DNA from: Diphasiastrum complanatum
Lineage: Eukaryota > Streptophyta > Lycopodiopsida > Lycopodiales > Lycopodiaceae
Assembly: GCA_029204225.1 (NCBI GenBank)
Contig: CM055099.1
Span: 40,149,192 to 40,213,191 of the forward strand
Direction: 5' to 3'
DNA: 64,000 bases
Shown one piece after another: positions 46,150 through 57,734 of this stretch (position 1 is its first letter; each line of letters begins with the position of its first letter). Made by a program: the position numbers and the translations under genes. The notes under the pieces were generated by a model. The model searched no databases. It had not been told where the DNA came from and was given only the letters and a program-made list of their open reading frames with translations.

Positions 46150-49100
46150 TGTGAAGAATTGCCAAAAATTGGCAAATCTAGCTTGATCAAAGACCATGTA
46201 GAACATTGTAAATATTGTATATAATTGGGTTCCACACATGTAAGGCCAAGATGCCACGTGGAAACTCACTCCTAATGTAGGTGAGGTCAAGACAAAAGAG
46301 TTGGTCATGTCTAGAATTGCCAATCTAGATCAACTTTTTTGTGTCTAGTTTTTTGGTAGATTGTTAAGAAAGCATCCAATCACTCTTGTGGATCTTTTGT
46401 AGATCCATTTATGGTCCTAAAGTACAATACTTTCACATGGTATCAGAGCTAAGTACAAGAGCATAAGCCATTGATCTAATGCAAATCCATTTTTAGCAAG
46501 TTTTGGTGCTAAAAACTAGTATTGAGAGGGCAAGCTAGAATCTTGATTTTGGTGAGGAGATTTGATCCAAACTTGGTAGGGGTCCAAATCCGTACTGTCC
46601 ACATGTGTGGGCACCTCTAAACCTGCATTTAATGCATGGTATTCATTTGATCCAAAAAAACTCAATTTGTGAGCTGTTGGTGTAATTTTTGGTGGAGATC
46701 CTAGGATAATCTACTAAGATCATTTGCCATTGATTAGATTTGAATTTGTTTCATGTAATCTAACTAATCTAGGCTGAGTTCAAGTCCTATTAAGGTTAAA
46801 AACAGGTCTTGAAAGTACACCAAGAAGGAAGAAAGAGATTAAGTCATTTTTTTTGTCCAGAAATAGCCAAAATTGGCAAGATTTGATTGTAAGTAGATTT
46901 CACATCATCTTATCTTCATTCCAACTTTGTGAGGGAGTGCTAGAACTGAGATTATAAGTCCATTTGTTGGATTAGAATCTAATTTGAGTGAAAAACTACA
47001 AGAGATGACTTTGCAAATTTGGTCCAAAGTTTTGCCATCCAAGACACTTTGCCAACTATAGAAAAACTTCACAGTGTATTAGTGGCTGAAGAGTGTAGGA
47101 TGCTCCATGCAAAATCTAGGATGAGTTCCTTGTCTTTGCAGGATGGTGATGAGAAAGCCAATTTCTCATTCAAGGGCAAAAAGAAGACCAATGGAAAGAA
47201 GAAGCATCCAAAGGAGGCCAAAGAAGAGGATGATGCATCAAGCTCAAAGGAGAAGTCAAAGCAGAAATGCTTTTTTTGTGGAAAGAAGGGGCATTATGCA
47301 TCTGAATGCTACAAGAGGCTAAGAGCACAAGTGGAGGAGGACAAACAAGGAAACCTTGCAAAGGAGGAGGAGGAGGATGAAGTAGATGTATTCTTGATGG
47401 CATCTACATCCTCACCAACAAGCAATGGCAATTCAAGAGACAATTGGTGGATCGACAGTGGTGCTAGCTCCCACATGTCTTGTGAAAAGGACTTTTTCTC
47501 AACCTTACACTCTTTCAATTCTGCTAAAAAGTTTTTCTTTACTACAAATGATGAAGAGTGTAGGATAGATGGTGTTGGTACCATCTCTTTGTATCTAGAA
47601 TCCTCAACATGCATGGATCTAGAAAATGTCCTATATGTACCATCAATCACCAAAAATATGCTTAGTGTTGGTCTACTCTTAGAAAGTGGTTTGGATGTGG
47701 TGTTTGCTTCATCTTGAAGAATGATGTTTGCATTGCAAAGAGATTTAAACATGGAAGATTGTTTAAGTTGGAAGCTAGTGTTTCTTTTGAAAGAATGAGC
47801 TTGGAAAAAGAGGAGATCACTCAAGAGGAGATCTTGGCAAAGTGTGATCTTGCTTGCATTGAGGAGGAGCATCAAAAGGAGGAAGATCTTGAGGATCAGC
47901 CTCAAAGCATGAGAGTTCCAAGGGAGTCCTCAATGACAATGGCCGAGTCATCAAATTGCATGCAAGTTTGAATAGTGTCATAAAAGATGAAACATCATTT
48001 GCTTTGTGTCCACATGCTTTGTGCATGATCATTCCAATGTAAGGACCAAAGATTGTCCTATTTCAATGATAGGAATAATGGTAGTGTTTTGCTCTTCAAG
48101 TAGAGATTGTAGACTCTACTTGTTTTTCACCAAAGAATTTGTCAATGGTGGAAATGTGATCTTTCAAGAGTGGAAGATTTGTAAACTTGAAGAAGAACCT
48201 TTGGATCAACACCTTATTCAATTCATTGATGTTTTGGAGTCAAGTCAAGTGGAGGATCAAGCTCAAGACCCGAGGACTCCAAGAAGAATCTTGAGTATCA
48301 AGATGGAGCCATCAAGGCTCAATCATATGGATCAAACAAGGCAAGTTGTCTTTGGCAACATTATTTATGCACTTAATATTTTAATTGATGTATCTTCAAG
48401 TGCACAAAATGCCTTGGAATTCATGGCTTGGCATGATGTATAGTTTTTGAAGTGTGCTACATGTATATAGACACATATTTGGAACATATTGTAAGGGATC
48501 CTCTAAGAGGTGGTGAAAGGTCTTTCATGGACATCATTCTCTATTGGAGTCTCAAAAGTTTCTTGTTTGTAGCTGGATTTTTTAGACACTTCTAAAAGCT
48601 CTCATTCATCTATCAAGAGAGTTGTAAATAGATCAAGCTAAATTTGAGGAGGAGTGTGAAGAATTGCCAAAAATTGGCAAATCTAGCTTGATCAAAGACC
48701 ATGTAGAACATTGTGAATATTGTGTATAATTGGGTTCCACACATGTAAGGCCAAGATGCCACGTGGCAACCCACTCCTAATGTAGGTGAGGTCAAGTCAA
48801 AAGAGTTGGTCATGTCTATTTGGTGGTCATCCCTACTTTATAGGACCTACGCCTAAGTTTAAGGTGAAAATTTGACCAACTAGCTACCTACCAAGCATAA
48901 CTCTAGGATCTAGGCTAGGGTTTCATTTTAGGTCAAGGAGAGTGAGTTAACTTCCTTATTACATGCTGGAAATCCACCTAACTTCAAAAAGGAAGTCGAA
49001 TTTGCTATGTATTCCCTCTCTCCATAGTGAGAAGATAGAAAATTTTTGGAGCTCATTGCTCAAGCTAGTTCACTATGTACATTGAGTTTTTGTGATCCAA

Positions 49101-49350
49101 ATGAAACCAAATCAATTTCTCCTTGTTTCTCAGGTTGAAGGCCGTACTACAGCCTGTAGGACACACGTGTGGGCTCGGATTTCAATGTTGATCAATGCTT
49201 TTGATTGTGAATGCTTGTTGTTTGTCAAATTGCCAATCTAGATCAACTTTTTTGTGTCTAGTTTTTTGATAGATTGTTAAGCAAGCATCCAATCACTCTT
49301 GTGGATCTTTTGTAGATCCATTTATGGTCCTAAAGTACAGTACTTTCACA
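46150..49350 (+). mobile_element. Bounded, pol-less Ty1-copia element, TSD TTTAG
   Basis: TTTAG lies on both sides (46145-46149 and 49351-49355). Left LTR 46150-46437 (288 bp), right LTR 48655-49350 (696 bp); both start TGTGAAGAATTGCC and end TACTTTCACA. PBS TGGTATCAGAGC at 46438-46449; purine tract aatttgaggaggag before the right LTR. The internal 2.2 kb holds only a gag end and a protease; integrase, RT and RNase H are missing. The LTR length difference is one ~400-bp block present only in the right LTR (about 48817-49223). Confidence 0.9.
47019..47717 (+). CDS. Copia gag C-terminus, CCHC zinc knuckle and aspartic protease (element ORF)
   Basis: 232 open codons; the first codon shown is not a proven start because gag continues upstream in broken form. 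Order: gag end (TIEKLHSVLVAEECRML), a Lys-rich linker, a zinc knuckle CFFCGKKGHYASEC (C-x2-C-x4-H-x4-C, intact) that packages element RNA, an acidic linker (KEEEEDEVDVF), a protease with WWIDSGASSHMSC (catalytic Asp in D-S/T-G) and DLENVLYVPSITKNMLSVG. It ends in a stop inside the protease end. In the next 750 bp there is only a Glu-rich frame (47714-47971) and one without known domains (48006-48443). So the element encodes at most gag and protease. Confidence 0.8.
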   Translation: MVQSFAIQDTLPTIEKLHSVLVAEECRMLHAKSRMSSLSLQDGDEKANFSFKGKKKTNGKKKHPKEAKEEDDASSSKEKSKQKCFFCGKKGHYASECYKRLRAQVEEDKQGNLAKEEEEDEVDVFLMASTSSPTSNGNSRDNWWIDSGASSHMSCEKDFFSTLHSFNSAKKFFFTTNDEECRIDGVGTISLYLESSTCMDLENVLYVPSITKNMLSVGLLLESGLDVVFASS

Positions 49351-49355
49351 TTTAG

Positions 49356-51180
49356 TGCCACTACCTTGATAGTATACCACATAACTATGGAGTGATTAGT
49401 TTATATTTTGAACAAACAATGAGTAGCCTCCATGCATGTTGTTATGAAAATGTCATGTTGTTTTGGAGGTATGGACGTCAGAGCTACATTATCATCCTTT
49501 TGGAGGCCTATCAGTATCAAGTAGGTTGGTGCCTTGTGATGGCATCTCTGACGCTTGAGTGTCAAGTGTAGGTTGATATACATTCATTCATAATATGATA
49601 TTATATGCAATTGTAATTTATGTTGATCTTACATAGTTGTTACTTTCAACTTTCTTGAGAAGAATAAGCAAGCAAAACCTTTTGGATATATATCCATTTC
49701 CAATGTATGATACCCAAGAGACAGAAGAAAATAATAATCTTCATCAAAATTATTACTTCACCATAGAAAATTTTCTTCCATTTTCTTGAGAAAGAGTAGG
49801 CAAGCGAAACCTTTTGGTTATATATCCATTTCCAATGTATGATACTCAAAAGATAGAAGAAAATGGCAATCTTCATCAAAATTATTTTTTCACCCTAGAA
49901 AATTTTTATTGTGGTTTCATCAAATGTCAATTTGGTTGATTATGTTGATCCCAAGTAGGCCAAGCCAAGAAGTAGCACAAGGCTCCAAACTAAACTTGAA
50001 ACAAGTTGAACTTAGACTTGGCTTTGTTAGTGCAAGTTTAATTCTTATCCAAGTCAAGTATAAGCCACCTTTGTGAGCTCAAGTTTTTTGTTTGTCTAAA
50101 GTCTGCATTAAACTTAAGGCTATGTGGGGTGCAAGTTTCTCTCATATCTAGCTAAACCAAGTGTGGACGACTACAACCATTTTATCAAATTTCTTCCCAT
50201 ACATGGTGAGTTGGTGTATCTTGCTTGAGTTGGATTCGCCCACATAGGTTCGATTCTGATCCCACAAGTTGATAATACCCAAATTTTTTGAAAATTTTTA
50301 TGGAGTCAAAAATGTCTTCCAACATATTCACCTACCTAATAAATTTTTAAAAATTATAATGCAAACTTTACATGCTCATAAAGATTTTTTTATTTTCAAT
50401 ACAAAATCTAACCAATTTATAGAACTGATTTATTGATAAACTGATGTTCAAATTGTTTTTATAGCACACCCTATTTTCACTTTGGGTAAAGTAAATAAAA
50501 TTTTTGCTCAGCCTTTAAGGCAAGGAAATGGTACTTTTAGTGAGTCATACTTTTATGAGTGGTTTGGATAAGTTTCAAGACTTTCTATTTTGAGCTTAAG
50601 GTTAGTTGAGGTTAGGACTAGGAGTTGGACTCAAATTATGGGCAAAAAGGGGACATACAATAACTAAAAAAGAGGTGAATTGGCCATTTGAAAGTATTGG
50701 GGGAAACTATCTCTTTAATGACCTTACTTTCGAGGGTGGTGAAGGCTCAATTTCAACATTATGTCTTGGCTCATTTTCCAAGATGTAAGATTGAGATGTA
50801 ACTTCAATAATCAGTATTCATAAAACAAGGTGATCTTTCCACACATGTTGAGTTGGTGTATCGTGCTTGAGTTGGGCTCACCCACCCAAGTTCAATTCTA
50901 TGTGATCCCACACTAGTCTTGATTGGGCTCGCCAACCCAAGTTCAATTCTCTTGTGATCCCAGCATAAAAGAAACTGAAAAACCACTTCCAAAAACTCAT
51001 TTACATCAACACAAATTTATCATCCATAAAGGTCACTAGAAAGACCCTTTCATCACCTCTGATTTTTTCTTGTATGTGCTCAAAATTTGGAGTCCAAATC
51101 CTAACCTGAAGCCAAAGATAGGAAGTCTTGATCAAGCTCACCAGTTATTGGATGAATTGAAGGCTCAAATAGCTTCTTTT
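49356..51180. repeat. Intergenic DNA with a 131-bp tandem duplication and tRNA-like short repeats
   Basis: Two tandem units of ~131 bp lie at 49651-49781 and 49782-49909 (both with ccttttgg, tatatatccatttccaatgt and cttcatcaaaattatt). Three copies of a ~50-75-bp repeat lie at about 50201-50270, 50840-50914 and 50915-50963; the first has ggttcgattct, a B-box-like word, followed by gatccca. These may be SINE fragments. No gene is seen. Confidence 0.55.
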
Positions 51181-52011
51181 TTTTAATGAAGGAAATGGCA
51201 AATGAACAGGGAGTAGCGGTGGGGATATGGATAGATGGTGCCCGCAGGCGGCGGCTGTAGCAGCTGCTCATTTGCCGACGCCCTGGGTCCTGGTCTCTCA
51301 ACGTTGGCCGCCTACTTACTCGCCGCACCTGCATGAACCTCCCATGTTCACTTATATCACAACCTTGAAAGCAAAAGCATCCGTCCTCTCTTTCTTTCTC
51401 CTCTCATGCGTTTGTTGTAGCTTTGTCTCTCACTCGGGGAAGCAGCTGCAACAAAAGTCAAGCAACGCTCGGAAAAGATGTCAAAATCTTAGTGTTTTTT
51501 AATGCAGGAAACGAATGCGGGCATGGTAAGATGCGCCTGGACTACGTACATGGGCTTACTGGAAGAACCTCGGATAGTTTGACTCACAAATCCTGCAGGT
51601 ATCTGCCCAAGTATGGGTTGATAGCTGAGTTTGTTCTTCATTTTCACCTCTGATTTGTTGTTTTACTGTTTGCAATGGCTATAGACGGCCACTGCGACTG
51701 GAACCCAGTTGCAAATTGATGTTGCTTTCTGCCTATATTATTGCCTAGGACAGAAATCTTTGGTGTTCCGAATGAGTGATGAATCGTGACTGAATCAACG
51801 GTATGTGAGGGCGGGGCAATGGCATGAAATTGTCATTCTGAGGAAGAATAAGCATTCAAAAAATCTTCTGGCATTCAAATACAGAAAATGTGATCGTCTG
51901 CTGTGGTAGGCTGAATTAGAGAGTGACGCATCTTCAAGATGTGCACATATGCAATGCAGTTTGTAGCCACTGAAACTAATAGAGTATAGTACACTAGTTG
52001 GAAAAGTGGAG
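51181..52011 (+). promoter_or_regulatory. Inferred promoter and 5' UTR region of the WOX13-like gene
   Basis: Unlike its surroundings, this region lacks TE remnants and is more GC-rich around 51230-51330. The open frames at 51227-51653 have no family motif and may be leader sequence. No TATA box or initiator is assigned with confidence. Confidence 0.4.
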
Positions 52012-53631
52012 ATGAATCTGAGTGGTGGGAATCCAGCGGAGATGACTCTTAGAGCACCAGCAGGCTTGCAACTGATCTCTTCAAGAGGAGAGCTCATGGT
52101 TAGTGGAGAGGTCGTAGTGGCTGAGCCATTAAGTACAGGCTTACCTCAGCCAGATTATACTATTGCACAGCATGGGCAGGTTATGACGGATGAGCAGCTG
52201 GAAACGTTGCGCAGACAAATCTCTGTCTACGCCACCATCTGCCATCAACTCGTAGAAATGCACAAAGCCAGTGTTTCGCAGCAAAGTCCGTTCGCTGGTG
52301 AGTCACCGCCATATGTTTCGTGATCATTTTTGACAGTTTTCTTTAACGATGCTCAATACATCGACTTCATTCTAAGACCAGTACTTCATTTTCCTAAGAT
52401 CAATTATTTGTTTGTCTCAGATGTTTAAAATAAGCCGCATTTGGTTCCTACTAGCCTGGATCCGTTTCTAGTTAGCGGATTTAGATGAGTTTCAGCTTCA
52501 GCTATTCATCAACGTTCTATCTCATGTTCGATAGGCTAACTCAGTTATGTAGCATAGCCCAGTTAAGGTTCAGCTGAGATATCTGAAAGTATTACTGAAG
52601 ATCTTGATTTGATCATTGTTCACCTCATGATGAAATGTGCTCGAGATTAATTTATGGCTACTTCAAAACTTTCAAAATCGATGCTTATTTAAAACGATAC
52701 ATCTTTTGCCTCCTGTTACAGGGAGTAATCTGGTCATACAAAAGAATTGACTTTTGTGTTTATATTTATGCAGGTTTTGTTTTAGGGCAGCATCTGCCTT
52801 ACGATCAAGTTTTGGGTGCACACAGGACCACCTCGAGACAGAGATGGACTCCAAGTCAAAGCCAGCTCCAGATATTGGAAAGGTTGTTCGATCAGGGTAA
52901 TGGTACCCCGAACAAGCAGAGAATCAAGGAGATCACATCTGAGCTAGGCCAGCATGGACAAATCTCTGAAACCAATGTTTACAACTGGTTCCAAAATCGC
53001 AAAGCTCGTGCCAAAAGAAAACAGCAACAAGTAGTACATAGGGATGGAGAGTCTGAGGCGGATACAGATGTAGAGTCTCCAAAAGACAAAAAGAATAGGT
53101 TGGACTCAAGTCGAGAAAACTCAGGGAGTGGGCACGCAGATACAAGTGGCCAGTGTTCTCCAGGGGTCCTTGGGATCCTGGATCAGGATCCATATACTGC
53201 TCATTCTCAGGTTGATGTGGCATTAAACGCGTCCCTTTGCAGAGGAACAGCCTTTGACCACGACTATGGATCATCAGGAGGTAGAACTGTACAATATTTG
53301 CTAGCAAATACTTTATTACAGAGTTATGAATTTGCTCAATAGGTGTCTCAAATTAGTAATCATAGAATTGGTGTGTTATTAGACTCTTGATATGAGGAAA
53401 ATCTGACAAATTCGGAACACAGGGCACCACGACACTGGTTTCTGCACAATTATCATTCACGGCAAGCCATGGAAGATTCTCTCTGGAGTAGTTGATGTCA
53501 GAAACACGTTTGGTGAAACTGCTTTCTTGCTAGATTCTCAAGGACTGTTGTATCCTACAGATGAAGCAGGCGTAACTTTGCAACCTTTACTTGCAGGAGA
53601 AAGCTACATTGTCGCAGGGTCATGCTCTTAA
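52012..53631 (+). CDS. WOX13: WUSCHEL-related homeobox protein, WOX13 (ancient) clade
   Basis: Nuclear transcription factor. Coding exons 52012-52297, 52774-53280 and 53423-53631 join in phase (donors GTGAGT, GTAGAA; acceptors TGCAG, CACAG) to give 333 residues. The start is the ATG at 52012; the GTG two codons upstream is not a plant start. Residues ~58-90 carry the WOX13-clade N-terminal block ([20 protein letters not shown]). The homeodomain spans ~114-180 with [18 protein letters not shown], the enlarged WOX loop, and recognition helix [12 protein letters not shown] (Trp/Phe/Asn/Arg intact). Exon 3 gives the clade's C-terminal motif: [48 protein letters not shown]. There is no WUS-box (TLxLFP) or EAR motif, as expected for this clade. 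WOX13-type genes are the only WOX type in mosses and act in reprogramming and growth; in other plants they are broadly expressed. Intact, no stops. Further 5' UTR introns are possible. Confidence 0.93.
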
Positions 53632-55480
53632 CTTTTCTGCTAAATTGGTTGGTTTCAGATGTTGTACAGTTATAGAGAGGTTAAGGGATAATTTCTGTTT
53701 GAAAGAAGATCCTTGCATATAAAATGAAATGGACAGGGATACACTTGCAAACTACAAATCCTGGAAACTCCTCCTTTCTGGCAGATCAATTGTGAGACAG
53801 CTTACGGTTTGTTTGCTTTGCTGAGTATCACTAAATCACTAAAATATTTCTTAAAAGAAGACTTGGAAATCCTTATAATTAAAGATAGTTGGTCAACTGA
53901 TTTCTAGCTGATATTTATGAACTTGCCTGGTCCCAGCAGGCTTGGCGAGAGTATGAGCATGTCCGGGCAACACATTTCAGACAGCTTCCACAACAATTTC
54001 CACAAGGTTGTTGCCTATCAAACGGTCAGCTCACTTTGGCCTCTCTTTGCATGTTTAATTTCATTTGTTAAAAGCTCAGAAGAGTATTGTAATGTAATTT
54101 GTAAGTATGGCTTTTGAATTATCTGCTCATTGATTCTGGTTAATGAATTGCTATGACAGGTATAGGATGCCCTCTAAATCCGAATGTATCCTTAACAAGG
54201 TAACTAACCAGAGGGTCTGGATTGGACTAAAGAGCATAAAGGGTCTTCCATGTATCATCAGGTCAGGCCTTCAATTTTTAAATTTCATGGGGCCACTCAT
54301 GTTCATACCCTTTGATGAACATGGATGGCCCTTTGAATATCACTCATATTCAGGGGTCTTATAAGTCCATGTAATAATTACAAGCTGACTGACTTTTTTT
54401 TAGTCTCAGCTACTTCTAGTTTACTTGATGGCCCTGAGGAAAAAAATTTCAACTTCACGACAAAGAATCATTTATGTACAAGCTATTGAAAGTTGTCTCC
54501 AAAATTGATTCTTTTCTCACTAGTTCCACACCAAGTTTCAATAATGTCCGGGGGATTCTCTACAAAGAGGTGATACAAATCAACTACATGATTGATTAAA
54601 GTAGTTTCTTCTTGCTAGTGCTAAGGTCTAGAATGTTAGTGATCATGAATATACTTGATGCTCACTATGTGATTTGATCATGACTATGTATAGTGATGAA
54701 TATGATTGATGATCATCGTTTTATTTAAGGACTATGTATAAAAAATAATTTTGTGTGTGTTTTTTTTAAACATGTTACACTTTTATTAGTCAACAACCTA
54801 AATATTGTGTACATTAGGAAAGGTAAAAATGTCTGCCACGCTTCTAGTTACCAAGGGGATCTAACTAACCTACTCAAAGAAATCTATCAGGATTGTTTTG
54901 ACATAAAAATTGGATTGTGCCCATGATGATCCCCTAATTTTACCAGTCATTGTTCTTGATAGCATGAAAAATGCCCATATTGAAATGGCCTTTTGTTCAT
55001 ATGTTGCAAGTATGATGGTCGTTACTTAAGGTTGTAAGCATAATGGCACTCAATATAATGCTCTTCCAAATGCAAGTTGGTAAATTTTGATGCTAAAATG
55101 AACCTCAATGTGATCTTCAGACTCCAATATTGCTAAACAAGAATGCAAGGATGTGATAAGCTTGTTGTGCCATGATCACGAAGCAATTTATGTTATTAAT
55201 ACACAAATAGAACAAATAGAACTAAAGATAAGTGGATTCTTGTATCATATGTCAATCTTTAGTTACATGCATTATAACAATGATTTAGCATCAATTTAAG
55301 TAGTAGACTAGGCACATTCAAGAAACTACAGAGAAACTTCACTATCAAATGGATCCTAATCACAATGCAATGATAGTCGATGTATAGATCAAGCCTCAAG
55401 TTAGGATTTAAAGAGGTGGGAAATTATCTTGCATTTATTGGTTGATCTAGGATGATGTGGCATTCCCCACACGTGCCAGG
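53632..55480. other. WOX13-like 3' UTR and intergenic DNA
   Basis: Short frames at 53917-54364 have no recognised domain. The rest is AT-rich with no gene or bounded element seen. Confidence 0.45.
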
Positions 55481-56007
55481 CCTGTTGAGTCAACATACCA
55501 GATCAAAATGTACTTGATCTATAAGTAGATGATCATTGTGAATATGAGATTTGATGAGAGATCTTCATTATGAGGCATATCCTTGTTTTTTCAGTATAAT
55601 TTGTGTTGTGATTTATTGCATTGAATGCTAACAATGAGTAATGTATTGTAATCTCTGCTCACTGTCCGTACACTAACAAGATTTCACATGTGTGAGGCCG
55701 CTCTTGAGTCATATTTATCATTAGTCAAGTTGTTCTTGCTAATTAGATGCAATATTTGATCCAGATCTAGTCATTAGAATTGTGATCAATCTAATTGGCA
55801 TCCAACACCTCTTGTGGATCGATTGTAGATCCAATTAAGGTCCAAAATTTTTAGATTTCAACAAGAATGTAAGATAGATGGCATAGGATCTATTCCATTA
55901 TGTCTTGGATCTTCTAAGAGAATAGATTTCAATAATGTTCTATGTGTACCATCCATCACAAAAAATTTGTTGAGTGTTGGACAACTAATGGAGAATGGAC
56001 TAGAAGT
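55481..56007 (+). pseudogene. Copia LTR-like fragment fused to a protease fragment
   Basis: The words ggcatccaacacctcttgtg, gatcgattgtagatcc and aattaaggtcc match the end of the 46150-49350 family LTR. From about 55865 the frame reads CKIDGIGSIPLCLGSSKRI, NNVLCVPSITKNLLSVGQL and MENGLEV, a copia protease end. PBS and gag are missing between LTR and protease. It is cut at 56007 by the next LTR element. Confidence 0.65.
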
Positions 56008-56495
56008 TGAAATTCTGTTAGGATCTAGTGCAGTATGATCTAGTGCAGTATGCAGATCACATCACACAATCACCATAGCCACTCCTCACAAGCTCTCAAA
56101 GATGGCACAACAAAAGTTTAGTCTATTATGAAGAAACACTGTACATATAGCAAAGCCCCAAACTGCATGGGCTCAACAAGTGTCACTAAACTGGCCTACC
56201 ACTTGCCAAACTAGAGTAAGGCCCAATATGGCCACATATACTTACAAACCCAAGACATGCCCCTGAGTATAGCATAATGAACTCAAAATCACTGTACAGG
56301 CTAATTTCTTCCTACGTGTGGCTACCCGGCTAACCCAAGTAGCCGTCCACGGGATCAGTGCCCGATCAATATATCCTAATGGGTCACGTCCCGAACACAA
56401 CCATATACAATAAACCAAATAAATTGTACACCAATTACATCATCACATTTAGAGCTTACATAAAATGTATATCAGATTAACTCTGATTTCTAACT
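56008..56495 (-). mobile_element. 3' LTR of large minus-strand element E
   Basis: Over about 400 bp it is almost identical to 63622-64000 (tcaccatagccactcctcac, gatggcacaacaaaagttta, gcaaagccccaaactgcatg). The plus-strand left end is TGAAATTCTG at 56008. A 15-bp unit (gatctagtgcagtat) is duplicated in tandem at about 56021-56050, in this copy only. The inner end is near 56494, next to a purine tract (minus strand aggggagagag). Confidence 0.8.
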
Positions 56496-57734
56496 CTCTC
56501 CCCTAAGCTCAAATGTGATAAGAGTGAAAAACAATAATTTGTAGCAACGTCTGGAGTGTCCAAAAGATGTTATGCATATCACAGCTACTAAGTACTTGAC
56601 TCACACTCAAGAACACCAACAAACCACCAGGTTTGACTCAGAAAGTATCATGTAAACACAATGCTCATACAGAGAGTCTACCATACTCTCAACCAACTGA
56701 CTTGTCTCCAATCCGACTTGAACACAAGTGGACCACATGAGCGACATGGCTCAAACTGAGGAAATCCCACTGCCACCATGAGACTTACATCCTCCATCTA
56801 GCTAGGCTGACATCCTATCAGGCCTTTACAAGCACAAACCTATAAAGCTGACATAAATGAGCGACTGAGGCTCAACCTGAGGAAATCTTACTGCCACCAT
56901 AAGATTGCACCCTCACCAGATAAACAACCAGTAGACAATGACAAGTCAATGAGCATAAAATGACTACTTTGTTCCTAACGTAGCAAATGCACAACAACAT
57001 ACAACTCCGACTCAGATCTAGACTTCCATGACAAGGCCTTGTGATTATTTTCATGCAATTTTTGTTTTTGTTTTGCATGATTTGAATATATGGATGTGTG
57101 GGCATACTATCAAAGCCCACACACACTCATGCAAACCAACACAAATGATAAAGCGTCAAATACATGACCAAGGCCTGCCCATAAGTGGTATCCTATCGTA
57201 CCGACACCTGTGCCACCACCACTGGTCACCAAGTCAGGTCCTCAACCATGGCCTGCACCTGTACCAAGATGCTCTCACGTCCAAGCATATCCAACTATCC
57301 AATAAGTCCTGAAAGCTGATCCCCATCCATTCCCCATGCACTAAGCACAAGAGTCTACCAAGGACTCAATGAATGAATGTACACAAACCTCACCATAGGC
57401 TATACCTGAGTAGCTCGCCCACCTCCTAGAGATACTGATGATGATCTGCCTGTCCTACATCCCATGTAGGTTCAACTTCCCATGCTTGACGTTGCCAACT
57501 CTGATTTGACCAGTATATAGGCCTCCCACCAAGGAGCCTATCTCTCCACAACTGTATCCATTATAGCGTCCAAGCCAAAGCAAATGCAAACTAGATCCAC
57601 TATCGTGATGAATAACTCACCCACGATCCATAGCATATCAGGTAGGATAGCTCCAGAACCCTGTACCTTGTACCATCTGATCACCAAGTATCCATTGCCC
57701 ATTGATAGCTCCCCAAGAATCTGTCCACTTGTAT

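Noticed and set aside
53281-53342. End of the WOX frame as a natural C-terminus
   Set aside because: A donor at 53281 and an in-phase exon at 53423-53631 encode the clade's known C-terminal motif, so this stretch is intron.
53917-54364. Extra exons of the WOX13-like gene or a following gene
   Set aside because: No family motif and no splice-consistent link; exon 3 already ends in a stop.
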